The notes beneath the pieces are model-generated. The model was not told the origin of the DNA. It did not search any database and saw only the letters and a program-made list of their open reading frames with translations. A stretch of DNA of 64,000 nt from contig NZ_SSGF01000005.1 in NCBI RefSeq assembly GCF_008015755.1, positions 23,731 through 87,730 of the forward strand, read 5' to 3'. Origin of the DNA: Methylophilus sp. Its GTDB lineage: Bacteria; Pseudomonadota; Gammaproteobacteria; Burkholderiales; Methylophilaceae. Positions 48,289-57,014 of the stretch are shown piece by piece (positions within the stretch are counted from its first letter, which is position 1; the number at the start of each line of letters is the position of its first letter). Position numbers and translations under genes: made by a program.

Positions 48289-49299
48289 ATGCAAATAGTA
48301 CCTGCATCAATACTCCTTCAAATCTCGAAAGACTTTGTTGATCATAGATCCAGACGAGAGCAAAGCTGGTATTGGTACTCTGAAGGTGATCACGGAGGAG
48401 CAACCCCGTTTGCCATACAAAATTTGTATCGTGGGCAAAATAAGCGCTACTTGCCGATGTTACCTTCTATCTCAAGAGGAATGTCATCCGAGAATACAGG
48501 CGAATTATGGAAATATGCTATTTCTGATCAAGCTAAAATTGTACTTAGACTTGCTCAATCCTGGTGGTTCTCCCAAGAGCTTGATCATCACCCAATTACA
48601 TCTCATGCAGCTAATCAAAAACTAGAACTTGATCGAATTGCACTTGCACAACACTACGGCATCCCAACTGGATATCTCGATCTTACGGATGATTTCAATG
48701 TTAGCGCTTTCTTCGCTACTTGCTACGAAACTAAAAACGGGTGGCAACCAATCACTTCAGGAACGGGAATCATCTATCGAGTAAACCCCTTAGATATTAG
48801 TATGTATTTTCCACTAGGTCCGCAGGCTTTGCCAAGACCGACAGAACAGTGTGCTTGGGTTACTGAGCTTCCGTTATGTCATGCTTTTGATGGCTGGCCC
48901 GATGTCACGATGATGCAGTTTCATCACGACAAACATATCGGTGAATACTTCCTTGAGATGTTTTCTGGAGGTGAAAAGTTGTTTCCACCTGACCCACTAG
49001 CAGACGTTGCTTCGGAAATCCTTGCTTGCCGCGAGATCCCTGCTGATCTTATTGAAAATGCATTGGAGTCGTTTACCCAAGATCCTCATGGAGTTAAGAT
49101 AAGCCACTTAAAAGCAATACGTAAAGAACTGACTAAGATCACAACTCTAAATAGCTACAGAAGACTACTGACGGATGAGAAGGTATCTTTACTTCTTACA
49201 GATATTGAATGGCGCAAAAAAATGTTGCAAGACGTTAAAGCCAGAGCTAGTGCTATTCGCCGCATAGCAATTCCAATAGATGGCGATACCAACCACTAA
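48289..49299 (+). CDS. FRG-domain protein
   Basis: A 336-residue protein with the FRG domain hallmark: FAIQNLYRGQNKRYLPMLPSISRG at about residues 41-64 (with RGQ) and LAQHYGIPTGYLDLTDDFNVSAFFATC at about 119-145. FRG proteins are of unknown biochemistry and often occur in mobile or defence-linked accessory islands. The gene is clearly more AT-rich and differs in codon use from its neighbours, so recent transfer is likely. It is bracketed by inverted repeats and stands next to vapBC. The C-terminal half (250-336) has no recognisable motif. Confidence 0.85.
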   Translation: MQIVPASILLQISKDFVDHRSRREQSWYWYSEGDHGGATPFAIQNLYRGQNKRYLPMLPSISRGMSSENTGELWKYAISDQAKIVLRLAQSWWFSQELDHHPITSHAANQKLELDRIALAQHYGIPTGYLDLTDDFNVSAFFATCYETKNGWQPITSGTGIIYRVNPLDISMYFPLGPQALPRPTEQCAWVTELPLCHAFDGWPDVTMMQFHHDKHIGEYFLEMFSGGEKLFPPDPLADVASEILACREIPADLIENALESFTQDPHGVKISHLKAIRKELTKITTLNSYRRLLTDEKVSLLLTDIEWRKKMLQDVKARASAIRRIAIPIDGDTNH

Positions 49300-49385
49300 A
49301 TCATCTTGTATGTTCCTTAGGCAAGAAAGAGTCTAAAACTCCAGCACTTAGCTTTATCATGCTGTGGCCAAACCAAAACTCGAAT

Positions 49386-49506
49386 AGCCTCAAGCAATTG
49401 AGGATTTTTATTGTTACGACCCTTGTGATTCAACCCCGCACCGCCATATAAGTAGAAACACTTAAATGCGCTTTTAGCCATTCGGGTTAGAATACTTTCA
49501 CCTTTT
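49386..49506 (+). repeat. Diverged direct repeat, copy A
   Basis: It contains a CCTCAAGCAATTGAGG hairpin with T-rich tail, then CTTGTGATTCAACCCCG, CCGCCATATAA and GGTTAGAATACTTTCAC. The same elements occur in the same order and spacing in copy B at 49634-49760. Similarity is obvious but far from identical, so the duplication is old. Confidence 0.6.
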
Positions 49507-49570
49507 CAGTTATAAATAGAGAAGCGACGGGGTCAGGTCTTGCATTGCGACATTTTTAAAGAGTTGGCAG

Positions 49571-49590
49571 AGTTGGGCCAGAGTAAAATT
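49571..49590. repeat. Right terminal inverted repeat of the FRG gene segment
   Basis: AGTTGGGCCAGAGTAAAATT is the inverted counterpart of 48235-48255, with one missing base and two substitutions. The two repeats enclose about 1.36 kb containing only the FRG gene and copy A of the direct repeat. Confidence 0.6.
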
Positions 49591-49630
49591 AAGTTTCAAA
49601 AGTAAAATTGGTAAGCTCAATCCATCATCC

Positions 49631-49660
49631 AAAAGCCTCAAAAAATTTTGAGGCTTTTTT
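49631..49660 (+). terminator. Hairpin with T-tract upstream of the COG0523 gene
   Basis: AAAAGCCTCAAAA and TTTTGAGGCTTTTTT form a classic rho-independent terminator. It has no gene immediately upstream to terminate apart from the FRG region. Confidence 0.75.
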
Positions 49661-49760
49661 ATTCCTAAAGATTCTTGTGATTTTCACCCCAGCCACCATA
49701 TAAATGAAAACAACTAAAGGCAGTTTTCCGCTTTACGGTTAGAATAATCCTCACATTTTA
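49634..49760 (+). repeat. Diverged direct repeat, copy B
   Basis: Hairpin CCTCAAAAAATTTTGAGG, then CTTGTGATTTTCACCCC, CCACCATATAAATG and GGTTAGAATAATCCTCAC, parallel to copy A. Its end lies 13 bases before the GTPase start, so it likely carries that gene's promoter. Confidence 0.6.
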
Positions 49761-49773
49761 AAACTCAGGCATT

Positions 49774-50811
49774 ATGGACAAACGCATCCCAGTCACCCTG
49801 CTCACGGGCTTTTTAGGCAGCGGTAAAACCACCCTGCTCAACAAGCTTCTGCATAACCCTGCGATGAAAGACACCGCCGTGATCATAAATGAGCTCGGTG
49901 AAGCAGGCTTGGACCAGATTTTTGCCAATAGCCAAATTTCGCAAACGATTGAGAGTGAGCATATTGCCGATAACACGGTGTTGTTGAGTTCTGGGTGTTT
50001 GTGCTGCTCGCTCAAAAACGAGCTGGCTGACACCATGCGCGATTTGTTCTTCAAACGCAGTTTGCAGGCGGTGCCGGAATTTAACCGCCTGGTGATTGAA
50101 ACCACGGGCATGGCGGACCCTGGCCCGATTTTGGCTAACCTGATGAATGAGCCGGTGATTGAATCGGTGTATCGCCTGGACGCGGTGGTGGTGACGATAG
50201 ATGCAGCGTATGGTTTGCAGCAAATTGCCGAGCAAAAAGAAGCCTTAAAACAAGCTGCTGTGGCGGATGTGTTGCTGATTACCAAGCGCGACACGGCAAC
50301 CCCTGAGCAGATTGAGGCTTTGCAGTCGAAGCTGAGTGAGATCAACCCGAATGCGACGCAGCAGTTTGTGTTGCATGGCGAGATAGACCCGATGCAGATT
50401 ATTGATGTAGGCTTGTTTGATTTTGCGAACAAGCAGGCCAACCCGCAGCGCTGGTTGCGTGCGCCCGCGAGTGGGTTTAGCGCAGCTAAAAAAGGCACGC
50501 TGCCTAAAGCGCCTGCGCATGATGATGTGAATACGTTTACGGTGTATTTGCCTAAACCAATGGCGTGGGCTGACTTTAAAGGCGTGATCCTCAAGTTGTG
50601 CCAAACACATGGGGAAAAGCTGCTGCGTTTAAAGGGCATTTTGCATGTGGAAGATGCGCCTGCGCCGCTAGCGATACATGCAGTGCACTTTACGCCCTAC
50701 CCGCCGACCTTACTTGAAGGTTGGGATGAAGAAGAGCCGATTAGCCGTATTGTGATTATCGGCAAGGGGATTGATGAGGAAGCTGTGCGCACAATGCTGA
50801 CGCAATTTTAA
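49774..50811 (+). CDS. CobW/COG0523-family G3E GTPase
   Basis: A 345-residue metal-chaperone GTPase. Walker A is in LLTGFLGSGKTTLLNKLL (residues 12-20), the metal motif GCLCC at residues 74-78, the switch region ETTGMADPGPI, DAAYGLQQI and the base-recognition TKRD. The C-terminal CobW domain contains LRLKGILHVEDAP, AIHAVHFTPYPP. Members deliver Zn2+, Co2+ or related metals to target enzymes. No Zur-type box is visible upstream; the target metal is not known. A YqhA-like protein gene follows 24 bases later. Confidence 0.92.
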   Translation: MDKRIPVTLLTGFLGSGKTTLLNKLLHNPAMKDTAVIINELGEAGLDQIFANSQISQTIESEHIADNTVLLSSGCLCCSLKNELADTMRDLFFKRSLQAVPEFNRLVIETTGMADPGPILANLMNEPVIESVYRLDAVVVTIDAAYGLQQIAEQKEALKQAAVADVLLITKRDTATPEQIEALQSKLSEINPNATQQFVLHGEIDPMQIIDVGLFDFANKQANPQRWLRAPASGFSAAKKGTLPKAPAHDDVNTFTVYLPKPMAWADFKGVILKLCQTHGEKLLRLKGILHVEDAPAPLAIHAVHFTPYPPTLLEGWDEEEPISRIVIIGKGIDEEAVRTMLTQF

Positions 50812-50834
50812 GAAAACGTTTTACTGGAGTTGAA

Positions 50835-51362
50835 ATGACGAATTGGTTGGAAAAAATTTTAGAAGGCCTAATTTTTAAAAGCCGTTGGCTGATGGCGCCG
50901 ATGTATCTCGGTCTGGTCGGCGGGTTGGTGATTTTGCTGGTGAAGTTTGGCCAGGAGTTTATTCATATTGCTGCACACCTGGCGAGTTTTTCTGAGCAGG
51001 AAACCGTGCTCTCATTACTGGCGCTGGTCGATATCACGCTGGTGGGTAACTTGCTGATTATGGTGATTTTTAGCGGTTATGAAAACTTTGTCTCACGCAT
51101 CGACACTGCCGACAGCGAAGACCGCCCAGAGTGGATGGGTAAAGTCGATTACTCTGGCTTGAAACTCAAATTGATCGGTTCAATTGTGGCGATTTCTGCC
51201 ATTGACCTGCTCAAAGCGTTTGTGCACCAAAGCTCAGGCACCGCCAGTTTTAGCACCGAGCAAATGGCCTGGCTGGTCGGCATCCACCTGACGTTTATCA
51301 TCACCGGCGTGCTGTTTGCATGGATGGACAAAATTGCCGGGCATGGCAGCAGCGACCACTAG
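50835..51362 (+). CDS. YqhA/TIGR00645-family membrane protein
   Basis: A 175-residue inner-membrane protein with about four helices (WLMAPMYLGLVGGLVILLVKF, LSLLALVDITLVGNLLIMVIFSGYENFVSRI, LIGSIVAISAIDLLKAFV, MAWLVGIHLTFIITGVLFAWMDKI). The signature LIMVIFSGYENFVSRID is diagnostic of the UPF0114/YqhA family, whose function is unknown. It follows the GTPase gene closely and may share its transcript. Confidence 0.92.
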   Translation: MTNWLEKILEGLIFKSRWLMAPMYLGLVGGLVILLVKFGQEFIHIAAHLASFSEQETVLSLLALVDITLVGNLLIMVIFSGYENFVSRIDTADSEDRPEWMGKVDYSGLKLKLIGSIVAISAIDLLKAFVHQSSGTASFSTEQMAWLVGIHLTFIITGVLFAWMDKIAGHGSSDH

Positions 51363-51378
51363 CAGATTCAAGTTGTGA

Positions 51379-51406
51379 CAAAAACCCGCCTGGTGCGGTT
51401 TTTTTG
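51379..51406 (+). terminator. Terminator after the YqhA-like gene
   Basis: AAAAACCCGC and GCGGTTTTTTT with a short loop form an imperfect stem with a long T-tract 18 bases after the stop codon. Confidence 0.8.
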
Positions 51407-51520
51407 TTGTCGTCAGCAGAGATTAAATCTTGCAAAGAGCCTGCTTCGCGCGGAACCTGTTAGCTATCGCGATAATCATATCAGCTACGTACTTGGGATG
51501 AGATAATGGGGTGATTTAAT

Positions 51521-51838
51521 ATGAAAATACCAGTATTTACTTTTATGATTTTTTTGCTGCCTTCGCTGTATCAACAATCACATGCCGATGAACACGCTGC
51601 GATGCCGGATTGCCACAACATGCCAGCGAATTACAGCATCAGTTATCTGGATGAAAATACGGATGGTGTGATTTCATTGCTGGAGTATTTGCAAGGCGAC
51701 ACGACGCACCAGAAAAAAACCTTTGAGCATATGGATGCTAATCAGGACGGTGTGCTGGACACGGCAGAACAAAAGGAAATTGAGCAGGTGTATAAATTGC
51801 TACATGAACAGCCTGCGACCCGCAGCCACAAAACTTAA
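51521..51838 (+). CDS. Secreted EF-hand protein
   Basis: A 105-residue protein with a signal peptide (FTFMIFLLPSLYQQSHA) and two EF-hand loops, DENTDGVISLLE at residues 44-55 and DANQDGVLDTAE at 72-83, each with correct calcium-ligand positions. It is probably a small periplasmic calcium-binding protein. A calcium-dependent methanol dehydrogenase is made by the same organism, but no link is shown. A terminator follows. Confidence 0.85.
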   Translation: MKIPVFTFMIFLLPSLYQQSHADEHAAMPDCHNMPANYSISYLDENTDGVISLLEYLQGDTTHQKKTFEHMDANQDGVLDTAEQKEIEQVYKLLHEQPATRSHKT

Positions 51839-51845
51839 AACAACC

Positions 51846-51873
51846 AAAAAGCCCCATCACTGGGGCTTTTTTT
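51846..51873. terminator. Terminator between the EF-hand gene and kup
   Basis: AAAAAGCCCCA and TGGGGCTTTTTTT form a strong stem with T-tract; it serves the EF-hand gene and may also act on convergent kup. Confidence 0.9.
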
Positions 51874-51912
51874 AGTCGCAGCCACCACGCAAAGGTGGCT
51901 GCAATAGACTGA

Positions 51913-53796
51913 TTAAAGCTGTACGCGGCTACCTAACTCGATCACGCTATTGGCCGGGATATTAAAGTACTCCACGGCGCTGCTGGCATTGCGTGACATG
52001 ACTGAAAACAGTTGATCACGCCAGCGCGGCATGGCGCCCCCCACATCCGGCACAATAATATCGCGGCTTAAAAAGTAGGAGTTGGTAAACGGATCCAGCG
52101 TTTCGCCATCCAGATTGAGTTGCAGCAAGGCTTGCGGCACATCGGCATGCTGCAAGAAGCCGTAGCGCAATTGCACTTGCCAGAAGCCATCGGCCAGACG
52201 CTTGGCGGTCACGCGCTCGGCGGTATTCATAAACGGCACGTCTTCAAATGATACATTCACTAACAGATTGCGCTGATGCAGCACCTGGTTGTGCTTGAGG
52301 TTATGCATCAAAGCCTGCGGCACGGTGTCGAGGTTAGACACCATATACACCGCCGTTCTGGGCACGTGTGGTAATGAACTGCTGGCTAGCGTGGCGATTA
52401 ACGGTTCCAGCTTGGGGTCGTTGTCGGCAATGCTATTCAATAGCGTGTAACGGCCTTTTTTCCAGGTGGTCATCAGCACAATCAGCAGGACACTGAGGGC
52501 GATGGGAAACCAGCCACCCTGCAAAAATTTCATCGAGGCGGAACTGAGCAAAATTGTATCGACCACGCCTAATGCCCCGGTGAGTAGCCAGGCCAACCAG
52601 GCCGGGAACTGCCAGCGATGACGCATGACGACAAACAACAAAATGGTGGTAATGAGCATGGTGCCGGTGACGGCAATACCATACGCTGAGGCCAGCGCTG
52701 ACGAACTTTGGAACGCCAGACAGACGATAATCACGGCTAGCAACAGCGCCCAATTCACCGCCGGGATATAAATCTGGCCGGACTCACTGGCGGAGGTATG
52801 GATGATGCGCATGCGTGGCAAAAAGCCTAATTGAATCGCCTGCCGCGTCATGGAAAATGCGCCGGAAATCACCGCTTGCGAGGCAATAATGGTCGCCAGT
52901 GTAGCCAAAATCACAGCCGGGATTAATAATGGTTGCGGAAAAGACAAATAAAACGGATTGCTGACCGCCTCAGGGTGTTGCAGCAACAAGGCGCCCTGCC
53001 CCAGGTAGTTTAAAGTCAGGCAGGGAAACACCAGTCCCAGCCAGGCCATTTGTATCGCCGGACGGCCAAAATGGCCCATGTCTGCATACAATGCCTCGGC
53101 GCCGGTCACCGCCAGTAAAATTGCGCCAATGGCGATAAACACTGCAGCGCCGCGCGCTTGCAAGAACTGCCAGGCATATTGCGGATGCAGCGCTTGCAAC
53201 ACTTCTGGCGCTTGTGCAATTTGATGCACGCCGATGGTGGCCAGTGCCAAAAACCAGATAATCACAATCGGGCCAAAAAAACGGCCGACGGCATGCGTAC
53301 CATGGCGCTGAAACCAGAACAGGCCAATGAGGATAGCGATAGTAATCGGCAAGACTTGCGCCGCCAGCGCGGGCGAAGCGACTTGCAAGCCCTCTACCGC
53401 AGACAGCACCGAAATCGCGGGCGTGAGCACGCTATCGCCATAAAACAAGGCGGCGCCGAGCACGCCTAAGAGTAGCAACCAACTGGTACGCTTGTCTTGT
53501 GGGCGCAAACTAGAGACCGCGAGCGCCAGCAGAGCCATGACACCGCCCTCGCCTTTATTATGCGCACGTAGCACCAACAGCACATATTTAAACGTGACCA
53601 CAAACATCAGCAGCCAGAAAATAGACGAGATCGCGCCAAGGATATTGGCCTGATTGAGCGGTACGCCAGTGCTCTCGCTAAAAATCACTTGTATGGTATA
53701 CAGCGGGCTGGTGCCGATATCACCGTAGACGACGCCGATCGCCCCGAGTGCTAATGCCGCCAAACTGCTTTTTCGTATGGAAAGATTGTCCATCAC
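51913..53796 (-). CDS. kup: Kup-family potassium uptake protein
   Basis: A 627-residue protein with about 12 membrane helices and a cytoplasmic C-terminal domain (about residues 450-627). Family stretches are GVVYGDIGTSPLYTIQVIFSES, YVLLVLRAHNKGEGGVMALLALA, YGDSVLTPAISVLSAVEGL and GIAVTGTMLITTILLFVVMRH. Kup takes up K+ with H+ at low affinity for K+ at low pH. A KdpDE-like pair lies upstream on the same strand. The promoter region between kup and the regulator is 74 bases. Confidence 0.96.
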   Translation of the reverse strand: MMDNLSIRKSSLAALALGAIGVVYGDIGTSPLYTIQVIFSESTGVPLNQANILGAISSIFWLLMFVVTFKYVLLVLRAHNKGEGGVMALLALAVSSLRPQDKRTSWLLLLGVLGAALFYGDSVLTPAISVLSAVEGLQVASPALAAQVLPITIAILIGLFWFQRHGTHAVGRFFGPIVIIWFLALATIGVHQIAQAPEVLQALHPQYAWQFLQARGAAVFIAIGAILLAVTGAEALYADMGHFGRPAIQMAWLGLVFPCLTLNYLGQGALLLQHPEAVSNPFYLSFPQPLLIPAVILATLATIIASQAVISGAFSMTRQAIQLGFLPRMRIIHTSASESGQIYIPAVNWALLLAVIIVCLAFQSSSALASAYGIAVTGTMLITTILLFVVMRHRWQFPAWLAWLLTGALGVVDTILLSSASMKFLQGGWFPIALSVLLIVLMTTWKKGRYTLLNSIADNDPKLEPLIATLASSSLPHVPRTAVYMVSNLDTVPQALMHNLKHNQVLHQRNLLVNVSFEDVPFMNTAERVTAKRLADGFWQVQLRYGFLQHADVPQALLQLNLDGETLDPFTNSYFLSRDIIVPDVGGAMPRWRDQLFSVMSRNASSAVEYFNIPANSVIELGSRVQL

Positions 53797-53870
53797 ATCC
53801 CCTTGTGGTTGATTGATGGCGGCAGTGTGCGACTAAGGGTATATCAATCGCATAAACAACGATTTAAAGG

Positions 53871-54545
53871 CTAGGCGAGACGATAACCGATACCGAGTTC
53901 GGTGAGTAAGGTTTGCGGGCTGGATGGCTGATCTTCGAGCTTGGCGCGCAAGCGGCCAATATGGATGCGCAAGTAATGTGTATCGTCGATATAGTCTGGC
54001 CCCCACACCTGCGCCAACAACTGGCTATGGGTAAAAATGGTGCCGGGCTTGCTGGCCAGCAACATTAGCAAGGCATGCTCAATCGGGCTCAGATGCAAGA
54101 TTGCGCCCTGCTTGCTGACCATGCCCGTAGCGCGGTTAATCACCAGTGACTGATGTTGATAAACGTGGTCACGCATCTGCATGATGGCGGTGCGGCGCAA
54201 AGCGACTTGTATCCTGGCCAACAGCTCTTGCAAGCCAAACGGTTTCATTAAGTAATCGTCAGCGCCGAGGTTCAGGCAATGCACTTTATCCAGCTCGTCC
54301 TGACGCGCAGAAAGCACTAAAATAGGCACATCAGAAAATCCACGTAAATGCGGAATAAACTGCTCACCCTGCCCGTCTGGCAAGCCTAAATCGAGAATCA
54401 CCATGGCAAAACCATTGGCCTCGCGCGCCTGCGCCAGATCACGCGCATGTTGCACGCGGTAGCCGTGCGCCGACAACGCGGGTAATAAAAACTGATATAC
54501 GCCGGGGTCGTCTTCTACCAATAATAGGGTCACCTGCTGGCTCAT
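53871..54545 (-). CDS. kdpE: KdpE-like response regulator
   Basis: A 224-residue OmpR-type regulator: receiver with LLVEDDPGVYQFLLPAL, phosphoacceptor Asp in MVILDLGLPDGQG, VLSARQDELDKV and DDYLMKPFGLQELLARI; winged helix with LSPIEHALLMLLASKPGTIFTHSQLLAQVWGPDYIDDTHYLRIHIGRLRAKLEDQPSSP and LTELGIGYRLA. The wing and WGPDY match KdpE. Its start overlaps the kinase stop by four bases. Target is probably kup or other potassium genes, as no kdpFABC is in the window. Confidence 0.88.
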   Translation of the reverse strand: MSQQVTLLLVEDDPGVYQFLLPALSAHGYRVQHARDLAQAREANGFAMVILDLGLPDGQGEQFIPHLRGFSDVPILVLSARQDELDKVHCLNLGADDYLMKPFGLQELLARIQVALRRTAIMQMRDHVYQHQSLVINRATGMVSKQGAILHLSPIEHALLMLLASKPGTIFTHSQLLAQVWGPDYIDDTHYLRIHIGRLRAKLEDQPSSPQTLLTELGIGYRLA

Positions 54546-56056
54546 GTATCGGCCTTGATTAAGTCTGCCGCATAAACAAACGGCAACAGCAGGCGCACTT
54601 CTGTGCGCTGGTCGGCGCTGCTGCCAATCTCTATTTGCCCGCCATGCAGTTGCATCACTGTCTGCACAATGGATAACCCTAGCCCAAAGCCACGCACACC
54701 CGCGGCGGCAGGCTTGCCTGACTCAAATGCGGAGATAGCAAACCCCGGCGGGAAGCCCGGGCCGTGATTGCGCACAGACAACCCTAATGACGATGCCTCC
54801 AGCGACAGCGCAAGTTCAATCGTGCTGCCTTGCTCGCGCCACTGCAAGGCGTTATCAATCAGATTGGCCAGCGCATGTGCCACCAGCACGGCGTCGGCTT
54901 TAAACAGGACTTCTTGCGCACCAAGTTCAGGCAACGTCATCTGTAACCGTACCGCAGGCGTACGCTGCAAATACCGTTGCGCCACATGCTGCATAATTTC
55001 TTGCGGCGACGCCCAATCCAGATGCAAGCTACTGCTGCCCGCCTCCAGCTTGACCAGAGTCAGGATATTTTCTGTGGCCTGGGTCAAGTAGCTCGCCTCG
55101 GCCTGTATGCTTTGTAACAGTTGCGTAGCCTGTGCAGGCGCCAGCGCAATGTCGCCGTCGGCCAGCACATTGGCGGCGCCAAGAATCGCGGTTAGCGGCG
55201 TGCGCATATCGTGCGACAACGCGGTGAGTAGGGTCTTTTTAAAATCGGCCTCACTGGCATCACGCGCGGCTTGCGCCAACGCGATTTGCTGACGCAATTT
55301 AATCGTCGCCTGCGCACATTGATGCGTGAGCAAGCGTAAAAAGTGCAGATCTGCGCTGGCGTGACCAACGACTACCAGGACTTCGCTTTGCCCAGCGCCA
55401 AACGGTAGCAGGCAAGCGCCTAGTTCTGGCCAGTCTGCGGTGCCCGCGCCTATCGCACGTTGATAGTCTTGCGCCCATTGCACGCTGGAGGCTTGCAGCG
55501 AGGCCACTGGCGTCCCTGCAAGCCATGTCAGTCCACCAGAATCAGGCAGTTGCACTACGCCAACTTGCCAACCAAATACCGTGTGTACATGCTGGCAGGC
55601 TGCCTCCAGCAAGCCCTCTATGCTGTTTTGTATCGACAGCAACTCGGCCAAAGATTGAAAAAAAGATGATTGTAAGGCCGCCTGTTGTGCTTGTTGGCGC
55701 TGCTGCTTGAGTTGCTGCATCGCCTGGTTGACGGTGATGGCGAGGATGGCGAATACAATCAACACCACCCACGACTGCAGGCTGGCAATGCCAAAGGTAT
55801 AACGGGGTTCAATAAAACAGAAATTGATCAGCAGAACAGCGATGACAGCAGTGAACAAGGCATCAGCAAAGCGCAGGAAATAGGCGGCCCACAACACACA
55901 TAGCATATACAGCAAGGTGATCACGGTGACCCCCAGTGCCGCGAAATAATATAAGCCGAGGCTGGTCACCAACGCCAGGCCGACCACTAATACCAGACCA
56001 ACTTGCCAGTACGGCGAGGTTGATAAAGCGCGGTGATCAAAGTTGCCTGTCATCAC
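54542..56056 (-). CDS. Short KdpD-like sensor histidine kinase
   Basis: A 504-residue kinase with a DUF4118 four-helix membrane domain at residues about 18-112 (FADALFTAVIAVLLINFCFIEPRYTFGI), a GAF-like region, H-box LTALSHDMRTPLTAILGAANVL, and ATPase with HALANLIDNALQW, NHGPGFPPG and GVRGFGLGLSIVQTVMQLHGG. The N-terminal KdpD (about 250 residues with UspA-like domain) of E. coli KdpD is absent, so this is a truncated version of the family. It is coupled to the KdpE-like gene. Confidence 0.9.
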   Translation of the reverse strand: MMTGNFDHRALSTSPYWQVGLVLVVGLALVTSLGLYYFAALGVTVITLLYMLCVLWAAYFLRFADALFTAVIAVLLINFCFIEPRYTFGIASLQSWVVLIVFAILAITVNQAMQQLKQQRQQAQQAALQSSFFQSLAELLSIQNSIEGLLEAACQHVHTVFGWQVGVVQLPDSGGLTWLAGTPVASLQASSVQWAQDYQRAIGAGTADWPELGACLLPFGAGQSEVLVVVGHASADLHFLRLLTHQCAQATIKLRQQIALAQAARDASEADFKKTLLTALSHDMRTPLTAILGAANVLADGDIALAPAQATQLLQSIQAEASYLTQATENILTLVKLEAGSSSLHLDWASPQEIMQHVAQRYLQRTPAVRLQMTLPELGAQEVLFKADAVLVAHALANLIDNALQWREQGSTIELALSLEASSLGLSVRNHGPGFPPGFAISAFESGKPAAAGVRGFGLGLSIVQTVMQLHGGQIEIGSSADQRTEVRLLLPFVYAADLIKADT

Positions 56057-56068
56057 GTATCGCTAAGA

Positions 56069-56980
56069 CTAACGCCCGTATACATCCAGGTTTTTATAAT
56101 TGGGCCCAAAAAACTCTTTCATCATAAAGTCTTCCAGGAAGGCATTGTCTGCTGGCCGCGCTGACAGTGAAATGGTGCGACCGAGACGATTAGAGATCCA
56201 GTCAAAATCACCGTTGTAATGCTCACGGATAATCGCAATCATCCGGCGCATCATCACCAGGCGGATATCCTCGCCATTGCGCGCCTCGACTTCGTAATAC
56301 TGCGTATTGGCCGAGGTATAGTCATTGACCCAGCCTTTAAAGCTAAAGGTCGCGTTATAGGGGTCCATGCGACGAATCTGGAACAACCCATTGGTACCAA
56401 ACTTGAGGTTGTTCATGATGTTTTTGGTACGGCGCTCGTCTTCTGAGGGGCCACGCTCAGCGGCAGCCGCAGCATCATTAATCTGCTTGGCCGCCATTTC
56501 ATCAGAGTTGCGATCTGACTGCTTACGCTTAATAAAATTAGAAAAATCTTCCACTGGCGGTGGCGGCACAGGCGGCGTCGGCTCGGGGCGATTTTGCGGC
56601 TTAGGCTCAGGCATTTTGAACGGACTATCAGGCCGTTGTGACTGAATCACTTTTTTGGGTAAGGTCGGCTCAGCCTTTGGTTTTAGCTTGGGTTTTGGTT
56701 GCGGCACCGGCGGTGGTGGTGGCGTTTCTGGGGGGGGCGACACTTGCGGTGTTTTAGGCACAGGCAAGCCTAAGTCCAGCACAATATTTAATGGCTCTTG
56801 CGCTGGTTCTTCAAGTGGCTTGAGCAAGTCGAGTAAAAATCCCCAGAACAGAATCGCATGAAACACCAGCGACAGCAAAATCGCCCACGCCAGGCGTGCT
56901 GGAATACGCAACACACGGTCAGGTTGCTTAGGTTTTAGCCAGTTTGGCGTACTAAAGGGTTCAAAAGGAGAAGGCTGCAT
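56069..56980 (-). CDS. TonB-like membrane-anchored proline-rich protein
   Basis: A 303-residue protein with one N-terminal membrane helix (about residues 30-50), a Pro/Lys-rich periplasmic spacer (about 70-150: PPETPPPPPVPQPKPKLKPK) and a conserved C-terminal domain (TKNIMNNLKFGTNGLFQIRRMDPYNATFSFKGWVNDYT, YYEVEARNGEDIRLVMMRRMIAIIREHYNGDFDWISNRLGR). The front half resembles TonB, but the C-terminal domain does not have the TonB YP signature. No exbBD genes are adjacent. The envelope role is unknown. Confidence 0.7.
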   Translation of the reverse strand: MQPSPFEPFSTPNWLKPKQPDRVLRIPARLAWAILLSLVFHAILFWGFLLDLLKPLEEPAQEPLNIVLDLGLPVPKTPQVSPPPETPPPPPVPQPKPKLKPKAEPTLPKKVIQSQRPDSPFKMPEPKPQNRPEPTPPVPPPPVEDFSNFIKRKQSDRNSDEMAAKQINDAAAAAERGPSEDERRTKNIMNNLKFGTNGLFQIRRMDPYNATFSFKGWVNDYTSANTQYYEVEARNGEDIRLVMMRRMIAIIREHYNGDFDWISNRLGRTISLSARPADNAFLEDFMMKEFFGPNYKNLDVYGR

Positions 56981-57014
56981 GAACAGAATTATTCACAAAT
57001 GAGCAGAGGCAGTA

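Larger units (their letters stand above)
49300..49773. other. 474-base non-coding stretch with repeats between the FRG gene and the GTPase gene
   Basis: No convincing gene was found. It holds the first diverged direct repeat (49386-49506), a GGGGTCAGGTCTTGCATT-type sequence (49529-49546) reminiscent of REP-transposase-associated repeats, the right inverted repeat of the FRG segment (49571-49590), a terminator hairpin (49631-49660) and the second direct repeat (49634-49760), which runs into the GTPase promoter region. Confidence 0.6.
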
